Shown here one piece after another: positions 16,085-23,827 of a DNA stretch of 64,000 nt; the first letter of the stretch is position 1; each line of letters begins with the position of its first letter. A program made the translations under genes and the position numbers. Under the pieces are notes generated by a model. It searched no databases and was not told the origin of the DNA. It saw nothing but the letters and a program-made list of their open reading frames with translations. The stretch is from Providencia rettgeri (GTDB lineage Bacteria > Pseudomonadota > Gammaproteobacteria > Enterobacterales > Enterobacteriaceae): contig UGTZ01000001.1 in assembly GCA_900455085.1 (NCBI GenBank), forward strand, positions 1,084,501-1,148,500, given 5' to 3'.

Positions 16085-16258
16085 ATGGTGAGCAACAGTA
16101 AAAAAATTCAGGCCAGCTACGCTAGGCCATCTCGTGCAGGCATTATTCGTTCGGTAGCAACCTCTACAGCGATTGAAACAGGGCAGGAGTCCCGTCGCCT
16201 TGAAGAAGAAATGAAAGCGAAACGTGAGAAGTTTGGACATTTGAAACTTGCGATTTAG
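16085..16258 (+). CDS. putative Fic antitoxin, small protein
   Basis: 57 aa with TAAGGAG 3 nt before the ATG. It contains SRRLEE at residues 39-44, close to the S/T-x-x-x-E-G/N inhibitory helix of FicA antitoxins (YhfG and VbhA have S-x-R-L-E-G). Here the last position is Glu. In those proteins the Glu blocks ATP binding in the Fic active site. It is convergent with the fic gene and overlaps its end by 4 bp, unlike the usual antitoxin-toxin operon. Antitoxin role inferred from the motif and adjacency. Confidence 0.5.
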   Translation: MVSNSKKIQASYARPSRAGIIRSVATSTAIETGQESRRLEEEMKAKREKFGHLKLAI

Positions 16259-16872
16259 TTCGCTTTCAAGGCTTCGTTAACCCAATATTTCATGGGTTCA
16301 TAGTTAAGGTTTAACCCTGCGTGGATTGCTGCAATATACTGCTCGGGGTGTTGAGTCCAACTTTCATAATCCAACAGCTGGAAACCAGCTTGTACTGCCA
16401 TTACATCGGCAAGTAAGCGCGATAAGCGCCCATTACCTTCCCTAAATGGATGTATCAGAATCAACTCCACATGTACCGTGGCAATAGCCTCTATGACTTG
16501 TTCTCGGCTCATATTGGTGCAAGGCGTGTACTTCGCTAGAAACTCTTTCTCGAATTGAGCAAGTAATTTTGCAACGCGACCCGCAGGGGCAAACATAAAG
16601 CCACCCTTGCTAATATTCACCGTGCGTAACTGACCTGCCCACTCGTAAACATTTCCTAACCATTGGCGATGCCAACGCTGAATAAGTGATACGGTAATTT
16701 GTTCTGTGGGAAATTGTTTTTCAAAAATGACTTGATACAGTTTTTCTAACAGGACAAGCTCAGCATCATTGATATCATCAACGTTTGAAAGCCCTAGCTT
16801 GTTAGCTAGCACTTCTTCATCAGAACCATCAGCAAATTTTCCTTCGCTGTTAAACACATCGTATTTATTCAT
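16255..16872 (-). CDS. Fic family adenylyltransferase (toxin-like)
   Basis: 205 aa with a complete Fic motif HPFREGNGRLSR at about residues 140-151; His is the general base and Asp/Glu plus the GNGR loop bind the nucleotide. Upstream is the Fic-core flap region (NISKGGFMFAPAGRVAKLL). Known: such proteins transfer AMP from ATP to Ser/Thr/Tyr of targets such as DNA gyrase. I see no S/T-x-x-x-E-G/N helix inside this chain, which fits class I, where the inhibitor is a separate small protein. The convergent 57-aa ORF is the candidate. Its own promoter should lie in 16873-17000. Confidence 0.88.
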   Translation of the reverse strand: MNKYDVFNSEGKFADGSDEEVLANKLGLSNVDDINDAELVLLEKLYQVIFEKQFPTEQITVSLIQRWHRQWLGNVYEWAGQLRTVNISKGGFMFAPAGRVAKLLAQFEKEFLAKYTPCTNMSREQVIEAIATVHVELILIHPFREGNGRLSRLLADVMAVQAGFQLLDYESWTQHPEQYIAAIHAGLNLNYEPMKYWVNEALKAN

Positions 16873-17510
16873 ATAAGCGTGTTCTTGTGGTGTGGGTATG
16901 AATTTTGTACGTTATAATGCTAAAAACATCAAATAAATAATAACTACCTATAAATCAACGGATTAATTAAGTGTAGGTTAAATTATAGGTTTTGCTGAAA
17001 AATTAATAAATATCGTTATATATCAATACTAACACACCCATGCATCATTGGTGTGTGGGATTCGAAGCTTTGCTTATCAGTCATAATGTTGTCTGTTCTA
17101 ACGTATTGAGTTAACTAAATTCTGTGAGTGTATTTGACGATTATTTTCAGAGACTAAAATACCACAAATCGCAACAAATGAGAGTAGGCAAACGTGTTAG
17201 CCATGCAATTCTCTATAGTATGACGTGATTATCACAGGGACAATGTGTGTTTGGTCATTAATAGTCTGAAATATTGTTAAGTAGAGTGTATGTTTTTTCC
17301 TCATCTAGAAAATAGGTTCACGATAACCACTAAATAATAATTGGTAGATATCTGCTTAGCTTGAGAGTTATTTAGGCATTACGGAAAATAATAAGTCGTG
17401 CTTTTAGTTATTTCTTTTTTGAGATGGAATATCTCATTTTCTTGAGTAGATATAAATAGCGTAAATAACAGTCATAGATATGACCGTTATTTACGCTAAA
17501 GATGAACGGA
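16873..17510. other. 638-bp gene-free region between fic and dehydrogenase cluster
   Basis: AT-rich with many stops in all frames and no ORF I can support. It probably holds the fic promoter at its left and contains the dehydrogenase terminator hairpin at 17457. It is also the likely boundary between the accessory island and the metabolic region; no attachment repeat was found. Confidence 0.5.
17457..17498 (-). terminator. terminator of first molybdenum dehydrogenase operon
   Basis: A 19-bp stem with one mismatch (TAGCGTAAATAAC.GTCAT with its complement), loop AGAT, 12 nt past the cytochrome stop. The trailing sequence on the minus strand is T-rich rather than a pure T-run. Confidence 0.7.
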
Positions 17511-18809
17511 TTATTTAGCTGCTGTTTCCGCGCGTAGTTGGCTAACTTGTTGTTTCAAATTAGGCCATGGTGACTTGTCAGTAAACGTTGTTCTTAGATA
17601 ATTTAAGAGTACTGCTATTTGCTGATCACTTAAATTATGACGAAAAGCAGGCATGCTGCCGAGCCCTTCTGTTGCCTCATACTCAATTCCATTTAATACA
17701 ACGCGAATGGCATTATCTGGGGTATCTGCATAAAGATTCGTATTTAAGGCTAAAGCGGGTCGTACACCTGACATTTGCGCACCTTTCGTTTGAGCGTGGC
17801 ATGCCATACAAGCCCCTGAATACAACCTTGCCCCTTCAGAAGAGAGAGGTTCAATTTTATCTTCTGTTTGCTGTACGATTGTTACGGCTTGCGATGTGAC
17901 CTGCGGATGCTCAACTTCAGAAGTCAAATAAGTTGCAATAGCTTGTCTATCTTCTTCGGTTAGTTGAGAGGTTCCTTCTCTGATGACTGGTGCCATCGGG
18001 CCTGCTGCGACACCATGGTTAGCTGAGAATCCCGTACGCAAAAACTCCGCCATATCCTGATGGCTCCAAGCAACAGGTGAGGCTTGGTCACCTCGCAGCG
18101 CTGGTGCACTCCATCCTTCAGCATCTCCACCCATCAAGTGGCTATCTCCGCCTTTTTCACCAAATAATATATCACGTGGGGAGTGGCAAGCGCTGCAATG
18201 GCCGAGCCCTTCGGCAAGGTATGCACCTCGGTTCCACTCATCAGTTTGTGAATTGTTTGGTTTTATTGGCCCAGCGGTTAAATACAGCTGATTCCATGCC
18301 CAAATTCCTTGGCGGATATTAAAGGGAAAGTTTAATGATGTCTTTGGAGGTTGATAACGAACAGGTTTTTGGCTCATTAACCATGCATAGAGGTCATATA
18401 AATCATCATCGGAAGTATGAGTAAAAGCCGTGTAAGGGAACGCAGGGTATAAATAATTCCCCTCACGATCAACACCATAACGCATAGCCCGTTCAAACGC
18501 TTCATATGACCAGCTGCCAATGCCTGTTTCTATATCAGGTGTTATATTTGTGGTGTAAATCGTGCCGAAGGGGATCTCCATCGCAAAGCCCCCGGTATTT
18601 GTTTCACCGCCAGGCCGCGTATGGCAAACGGCACAATCGCCTAGTGCCGCTAATTTTTCACCACGGGTAATTTGAGCGTCAGTAAAACTTTGTGTTGAAT
18701 TGGTGTGTAATGGCTCAATGGCAGATTGCCAACTCAGTGCGAGTCCCCCCACCGCAACAATAACGATAGCAAGCGCACTGTAGCCAAATATTTTTTTTGC
18801 CTTACTCAT
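17511..18809 (-). CDS. triheme cytochrome c subunit of molybdenum dehydrogenase (complex 1)
   Basis: 432 aa. An N-terminal uncleaved signal/anchor (IFGYSALAIVIVAVGGLALS) is followed by three CxxCH heme sites: CAVCH, CSACH and CMACH. The layout, one heme per third of the protein, matches the membrane-bound cytochrome subunits of alcohol and aldehyde dehydrogenases and of IorAB/NicAB-type hydroxylases. It should accept electrons from the [2Fe-2S] subunit in the periplasm and pass them to ubiquinone or a terminal oxidase. Its start overlaps the Mo-subunit stop by 8 nt, so the three genes form an operon. Paralogues occur at 21930 and 27170. Confidence 0.92.
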   Translation of the reverse strand: MSKAKKIFGYSALAIVIVAVGGLALSWQSAIEPLHTNSTQSFTDAQITRGEKLAALGDCAVCHTRPGGETNTGGFAMEIPFGTIYTTNITPDIETGIGSWSYEAFERAMRYGVDREGNYLYPAFPYTAFTHTSDDDLYDLYAWLMSQKPVRYQPPKTSLNFPFNIRQGIWAWNQLYLTAGPIKPNNSQTDEWNRGAYLAEGLGHCSACHSPRDILFGEKGGDSHLMGGDAEGWSAPALRGDQASPVAWSHQDMAEFLRTGFSANHGVAAGPMAPVIREGTSQLTEEDRQAIATYLTSEVEHPQVTSQAVTIVQQTEDKIEPLSSEGARLYSGACMACHAQTKGAQMSGVRPALALNTNLYADTPDNAIRVVLNGIEYEATEGLGSMPAFRHNLSDQQIAVLLNYLRTTFTDKSPWPNLKQQVSQLRAETAAK

Positions 18810-21078
18810 GAGCCACTCCTTGGTTCTTGGCTGCCATACCTACTGCTCGCAGAATACGTTCAGGGGTAAATGGAACTTCTCGCATACGCACACCTAATGC
18901 ATCAAATAGCGCATTTGCTACCGCGGCAGCGCTTGGTACTGATGCAGATTCGCCCGCTCCCATAGGGGGTTCATTGGGATATTCCATTAATTGAATATCA
19001 ATTTCGGGTAACTCATCGAAACGTAGAATAGGGTATCCGCCCCATTCAAGGGAGGTTGTGCCTGATTTATCAAAGGTGGCAAACTCTTTTAATACCCGGC
19101 TACAGGATTGAATAATGTTTCCATGGACTTGGTGTTTAACGCCATCTGGGTTAACCATTTGGCCACAATCATGGGCGACATAGACTTTTTTGATAAGTAC
19201 TTGTCCTGTTCGGCGATTAACAGTTAAGTCGCAGACCCAAGCTGCCCATGCAGCACCAAAACCCGGAAATTTACTGTGGAAATAACGCGCCCAGGCAAAC
19301 CCTCGACCACTCACAATTTCTTCGGTGACAGGGGATGGTCTTTGATGCATCGGCCCATCAACCCAATTCGCCTGTTTTTTCACGGCACTAATTAAAGCGA
19401 TAGCTCGAGGATCATCTAAATATTTTAAGCGGTATGCTATAGGATCTTGCTGTGCTAAATAAGCAACTTCATCAATCCAAGATTCATGAGCAAATACATT
19501 TGGAAGTGCTGAAACTCCGCGCATCCATGATGCCCTAACAACAGGCGCGGTATCTTTAGCGATAACGCGCATATGTGGGTATCGATATTGAGGGATAGCC
19601 GTGCGGTCTCCCATCTGTTGAATATCCGGTTTATTTTCTTTTTTCCCAGTTAAAATCAACGATAAAGTAGTGGCATTATTTAATGGATAACGAGTGCTGA
19701 GTTCGTAAGCGCTGACATCATTATTTTGATCAACTCCCCCTCGAATTTTAATCAATTGCCCGGTGCCTTTTGGCTCCCAACCCGCTTCTTGTTCTCGCAT
19801 TAATTGCACTCGCACAGGTCGTCCTGTCGCTTGAGACAGTAAAACGGCATCGGCTGCCACGTCATCAGCACAGTTACGACCATAGCACCCTGATGCTTCC
19901 ATGCGATGAATGTGTATTTGATATAGCTCTCTATCGAGTTGTAGTGCTAAATCTTTTCGCAGGTCATGAGGGTTTTGTGTGCCTGACCAGACATCGACTT
20001 TATCGCCGCGGACATCCGCGATAGCGCAAGATGGCCCAATTGATGCGTGTAAATGGTATGGCCAAACATAGTCTGCATTTACGGTTTTATGTAAATTGGC
20101 TAAGGCGCTGTCAACACCGTCATCATCTCGCAATATCCTATCTTGGCTGGGTAATGCATCAAGGGTGTCATGAAGCTTATCGAGGGTTAAATCGGGTAAT
20201 CCTTGCCATTCTTTCCATTGAATTTTTAACTGACGCATAGCGTTTATCGCTTGTTCTTCACGTTCGGCAACGACACCAACAAAGTCATTAATGCGTACAA
20301 TTTTTACAATGCCTTTTAGGTGAGCAATAGAACTTTCATCAATCGAAAGCAAACTATTTCCAAGTGGTGCGCTACTGTCTGCACCTGCATAAGGGGGGCG
20401 AATAACTCTGCCATGTAACATATCAGGTACTCGCATATCATGTACCCAAGTCAACTCACCCGTTACTTTTGCACGAATATCTACGCGTTGAATCGGCTTT
20501 CCGACATAAATAGCCTCAGAAGCGGGTTTTAAGGTTACGTTTTCATCTAATTCAAAATGGAGATCTTGTCCTTTTGCCAATTGCGCATAACTCAAACGAC
20601 GTTCAGGTTGGGCGGTGACAAAAACATATCCATGCTGTGCTCGAACGGCTTCCATTGGCACATTTAACGCTTTGGCAGCAAGAGATGTTAGCTGCATGCG
20701 AACTTGAGCAGCAGCATGGCGTAAGGGGATAGACGTGACCTGAATGGTCGCACTGGCGATAGTCGGCCCTTGATCCGGTGTACTTTGTGGATCCCCAAGT
20801 ATCATTGTTACTGATTCAAAAGAGACACCAATTTCATCAGCGACAATTTGTGCAAGTGAGGTACGAATTCCTGTACCTAAATCCACGTGACCATTAAATG
20901 CAGTCACCGAACCATCAGCGGCAAGAGCAATAAAACTATCGACATAATTCAGAGGAATAGCCGCATTTTTGTTTGGTATCTTTTCTGCTGCAAATGAAAT
21001 GGAAGGCAACATGTTACTGACAACGATGAGCCCACCAGCTTGCAGCAAACGGCGTCGAGTGATATCTAAAATGCTCAT
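18802..21078 (-). CDS. molybdopterin-binding subunit, IorB-like (complex 1)
   Basis: 758 aa of the xanthine oxidase family. The N-terminus has a Tat signal (TRRRLLQAGGLIVV), so the folded Mo-cofactor protein is exported. The catalytic Glu lies in MGAGES near the C-terminus (PPMGAGESASVPSAAAVANA). Length and order match isoquinoline 1-oxidoreductase beta and similar aldehyde-oxidising subunits, which hydroxylate N-heterocycles or aldehydes with water as oxygen source. It overlaps the upstream FeS gene by 4 nt and the cytochrome gene by 8 nt. It is clearly shorter than, and more distant from, the Mo subunits of complexes 2 and 3. The substrate cannot be told from sequence. Confidence 0.9.
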   Translation of the reverse strand: MSILDITRRRLLQAGGLIVVSNMLPSISFAAEKIPNKNAAIPLNYVDSFIALAADGSVTAFNGHVDLGTGIRTSLAQIVADEIGVSFESVTMILGDPQSTPDQGPTIASATIQVTSIPLRHAAAQVRMQLTSLAAKALNVPMEAVRAQHGYVFVTAQPERRLSYAQLAKGQDLHFELDENVTLKPASEAIYVGKPIQRVDIRAKVTGELTWVHDMRVPDMLHGRVIRPPYAGADSSAPLGNSLLSIDESSIAHLKGIVKIVRINDFVGVVAEREEQAINAMRQLKIQWKEWQGLPDLTLDKLHDTLDALPSQDRILRDDDGVDSALANLHKTVNADYVWPYHLHASIGPSCAIADVRGDKVDVWSGTQNPHDLRKDLALQLDRELYQIHIHRMEASGCYGRNCADDVAADAVLLSQATGRPVRVQLMREQEAGWEPKGTGQLIKIRGGVDQNNDVSAYELSTRYPLNNATTLSLILTGKKENKPDIQQMGDRTAIPQYRYPHMRVIAKDTAPVVRASWMRGVSALPNVFAHESWIDEVAYLAQQDPIAYRLKYLDDPRAIALISAVKKQANWVDGPMHQRPSPVTEEIVSGRGFAWARYFHSKFPGFGAAWAAWVCDLTVNRRTGQVLIKKVYVAHDCGQMVNPDGVKHQVHGNIIQSCSRVLKEFATFDKSGTTSLEWGGYPILRFDELPEIDIQLMEYPNEPPMGAGESASVPSAAAVANALFDALGVRMREVPFTPERILRAVGMAAKNQGVAHE

Positions 21079-21548
21079 GCTTTACCACCTTGTGCGATGA
21101 TCATTTTAGCTTTTTTAGCTGCTTTTAATATTTCTACATGGGTTCCACAACGGCATAAATTAAAAGCGAGTTCTTTTTTTATCTCTTCTTCACTTGCATT
21201 AGGGTTACGTTTAAACAGAGCAACCAATGTCATTATCATGCCATTCGTACAATAACCACATTGTGCTGCTTGCTCATCAATAAATCCTTGTTGCACAGGA
21301 TGGAGTGTCTCGCTATCACTAATGCCTTCAAGCGTGGTAATTTTTCTATTTTCTACTGTTGATACCGGTGTTGAACACGAGCGAACGACTTTGCCATCGA
21401 TAAGTACACTACAAGCGCCACATTCGCCTAAACCGCAGCCATATTTAGGGCCATTGAGTTTTAAATCATTACGTAATACGTAAAGAAGTGGTGTTGATGG
21501 AGAAATATTGCTTAGTTCAATCCATCTTCCATTGATATTTAGTTGCAT
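21075..21548 (-). CDS. [2Fe-2S] subunit, IorA-like (complex 1)
   Basis: 157 aa from the ATG at 21548, preceded by AAAGGAAAATAT; an in-frame GTG five codons earlier lies in front of that ribosome site. The N-terminal plant-type cluster is CGLGECGACSVLIDG, with a fourth Cys in VVRSCSTP. The second, four-helix cluster is CGYCTNGMIMTL plus CRCGTH. This is the small subunit of xanthine-oxidase-family enzymes and passes electrons from the Mo centre to the cytochrome. It has no export signal of its own, so it should be carried out with the Tat-exported Mo subunit. First gene of the operon. Confidence 0.93.
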   Translation of the reverse strand: MQLNINGRWIELSNISPSTPLLYVLRNDLKLNGPKYGCGLGECGACSVLIDGKVVRSCSTPVSTVENRKITTLEGISDSETLHPVQQGFIDEQAAQCGYCTNGMIMTLVALFKRNPNASEEEIKKELAFNLCRCGTHVEILKAAKKAKMIIAQGGKA

Positions 21549-21929
21549 ATATTTTCCTTTCACATTGCTAATTACAATAAATGATAATCTAATGTTATTA
21601 TTTGTATGTTAACTATAACATAGGTTATTAATTTGAATTGTGACTGTATGTGCTAAGGGAAATTTTTGTTAGGTATTTAGTAAGTACTTATTAATGAAGG
21701 TTAATATTGGAAAATACTCATGGATTGCGTGAATGTTTGAGTCAGGCGAAGTGAGAGGAAACCCAGTTTATATATTGGTTTTCTTTTAATAGAAATAAGC
21801 GGATATCTTTAATTTGAAATTCTTATTTAATGTGGGGTGCGTTGATATATTTCACTTGAATGTATCAATGAAAATAATAATGTCGCTTCCCTTCAATAAA
21901 TAAGTTATTTGAAGAGAAGCGACGAATGA
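21549..21929. other. 381-bp region between dehydrogenase operons 1 and 2
   Basis: AT-rich, no ORF. It contains the operon 2 terminator (21882-21923) and, by position, the operon 1 promoter near 21560-21650; I see no clear sigma-70 boxes there. Confidence 0.5.
21882..21923 (-). terminator. terminator of second molybdenum dehydrogenase operon
   Basis: Long stem GTCGCTTC-CC-TTCAA with TTTGAA-GA-GAAGCGAC, one internal mismatch, 6 nt past the cytochrome stop. Confidence 0.65.
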
Positions 21930-23249
21930 TTACTGCGCCGCTTTTTTCAGTTTCTCAACTTGTTCGGCGGTGACGGGTTTACCTTGTCCCCCCCATTCGG
22001 CGCGCGCCCATGATATTAAATCTGCCATTTCTTGTGGCGTTAAATCATCAGCAAAACTTGGCATCGCATACATACGTTGCCCATTTGGGAAAGTGGTGGT
22101 TGGAATACCCGTTAACACTACACTGATAAAGGTTTCAGGGCTGTCCATCGCTAAGATGGCGTTACCTTTTAACGCTGGAATGCCATTAGGTACACCTTCT
22201 CCGGTGATCCCGTGGCAGCCTGCGCAGGTAGACATATACATTAAGCGGCCAGTTTCCATGATTTGACTGACATCACCCACTTCTGATGAGTTTGCCTCTG
22301 GCAATGGAGCAGGCGAAGCTTTGGCGCCAAGTATTTTTCCTTGTTTATCCGTCATTAAATAAATCGCCATGTCATCAACATCGCTTTTTTTCATCTGACT
22401 AGTCGAAAAATGAGTCACTGTGCTCATATCTGCAAATGCAGAGCCTTGCGGGGCATTACCTGTAAGTAAAAACTGGCTCAAGGAGGCGGTATTGTATCCA
22501 TGTTTGGAAAGCGCTTCGGCCGTGATATCAGGGATCGCTAAGCCGGCTTCTTCCCCTCCTTGAAGTGACCGTGAAAACTCGACACCCATCATTAAGTTAC
22601 GTGGTGAGTGACAAGCGCCGCAGTGCGCTAGACCTTCAACAATATAAGCACCTCGGTTCCACTCGGCAGAACGTTGTGGGTCATGAGGCGCATTTTGTTT
22701 AGGGAAATTGAGCAAAGTCCAGAAGTTCATAAATGGGCGAACGGGTAGGACAAATACACCTGTATTTTCTTTGTTTGGCACATTGATTGGCGGAAGTGAC
22801 ATCACATAAGCATACAGGGCATCAATATCATCCGATGTCGTCATATGGGTAAATACAAACGGCATGGCAGGGTAGAGATTACCTCTTTCTTTACCAATTC
22901 CGTCTTTCAAAGCACGATGGAAATCAGCACGGGTATAGTTACCGATACCAAATTGCTTATCAGGCGTTATATTTGTGGAGTAAATGGTGCCGAAAGGGGT
23001 TCCGATAGCGCGCCCGCCCGCAGCCAATGGCCCTTCAGGTAATGAGTGGCAACCAAAGCAATCTCCAGCGGTGGCCAATTCTTGCCCTCTTGGCAGTAAT
23101 TTGGCGACTTCTTCTGAAGTCAGTGGTTTATCTAAATTAGGGCCGATACTGGAAGTACGAAAAGCACCAAATAGGATCGCAAGCATTAATACGATAAATA
23201 ATAAGATAATAATATAAATGCTTTTACGTAGAGAGCTGGATTTAGCCAT
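21930..23249 (-). CDS. triheme cytochrome c subunit (complex 2)
   Basis: 439 aa with an N-terminal membrane anchor (SIYIIILLFIVLMLAILFGA) and three CxxCH sites: CFGCH, CGACH and CAGCH. It has the same layout as the cytochromes at 17511 and 27170, and conserved blocks such as FGTIYSTNITPD and FHRALKDGIG. It is the electron exit of complex 2. It begins 11 nt after the stop of its [2Fe-2S] partner, ending a three-gene operon. The C-terminal domain ends in GGQGKPVTAEQVEKLKKA, much like the one at 27170, so complexes 2 and 3 are probably tandem duplicates. Confidence 0.92.
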   Translation of the reverse strand: MAKSSSLRKSIYIIILLFIVLMLAILFGAFRTSSIGPNLDKPLTSEEVAKLLPRGQELATAGDCFGCHSLPEGPLAAGGRAIGTPFGTIYSTNITPDKQFGIGNYTRADFHRALKDGIGKERGNLYPAMPFVFTHMTTSDDIDALYAYVMSLPPINVPNKENTGVFVLPVRPFMNFWTLLNFPKQNAPHDPQRSAEWNRGAYIVEGLAHCGACHSPRNLMMGVEFSRSLQGGEEAGLAIPDITAEALSKHGYNTASLSQFLLTGNAPQGSAFADMSTVTHFSTSQMKKSDVDDMAIYLMTDKQGKILGAKASPAPLPEANSSEVGDVSQIMETGRLMYMSTCAGCHGITGEGVPNGIPALKGNAILAMDSPETFISVVLTGIPTTTFPNGQRMYAMPSFADDLTPQEMADLISWARAEWGGQGKPVTAEQVEKLKKAAQ

Positions 23250-23260
23250 GATGTTTCTCC

Positions 23261-23827
23261 CTAGTCGATCACGCAGCCGGGAGTGTCGAGAGCGACTTTC
23301 CTCACAGCTTCATAATAGCGTACATAACCTGTACAACGGCAAATATGCTCATTGAGGGCTTCTTCAATCGCATGTTCGAGTTGGTCTCGCTTCACTGGGT
23401 TTTTCTTCAGTTTATCAAGAAATACTGTCGCACCTGTGACGAAACCGGGAGCACAATAGCCACACTGGAATGAAAAGTTTTCGATGAAAGCTTGTTGAAT
23501 TGGCGTTAACTCAACGACTTTGCCTTGTTCATCCAGTTTGGCTTGCCCTTCGATGGTAACAATATTTTTATTGTTGAAATAATGGGCACCAAAAATACAA
23601 GTGCGACTTTCAACCGTTGTGCCATCGGGCTGAATTTCCATAATGGTGCAAGCATGGCAGATCCCTTGGCCGCAACCAAAGTGAGTGCCGGTGAGGTCAA
23701 GGTATTCATGTAGAAACTCAATCATTGGCATCCCAACAGGGACATCAATAGGACCAATTTTTTGGCCGTTAATAGTCAGTGTGAGTGGCTTGCGCTCAAT
23801 AATCGGAACGGCATTGTTGATTTTCAT
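23261..23827 (-). CDS. [2Fe-2S] subunit (complex 2)
   Basis: 188 aa. The N-terminal cluster is CGQGICHACTIM with a later Cys in ESRTCIFG. The C-terminal cluster is FQCGYCAPGF plus CRCTGYVRYYEAV. It is close to the 183-aa protein at 28402 and more distant from the IorA-like one at 21075. It transfers electrons from the Mo cofactor to the triheme cytochrome. Its start overlaps the Mo-subunit stop by 4 nt (ATGA), so the subunits are co-translated. No export signal of its own. Confidence 0.93.
   Translation of the reverse strand: MKINNAVPIIERKPLTLTINGQKIGPIDVPVGMPMIEFLHEYLDLTGTHFGCGQGICHACTIMEIQPDGTTVESRTCIFGAHYFNNKNIVTIEGQAKLDEQGKVVELTPIQQAFIENFSFQCGYCAPGFVTGATVFLDKLKKNPVKRDQLEHAIEEALNEHICRCTGYVRYYEAVRKVALDTPGCVID

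Noticed and set aside
16052..16240. 62-codon minus-strand open frame
   Set aside because: Mirror of the 57-aa plus-strand ORF, which has the better ribosome site and motif.
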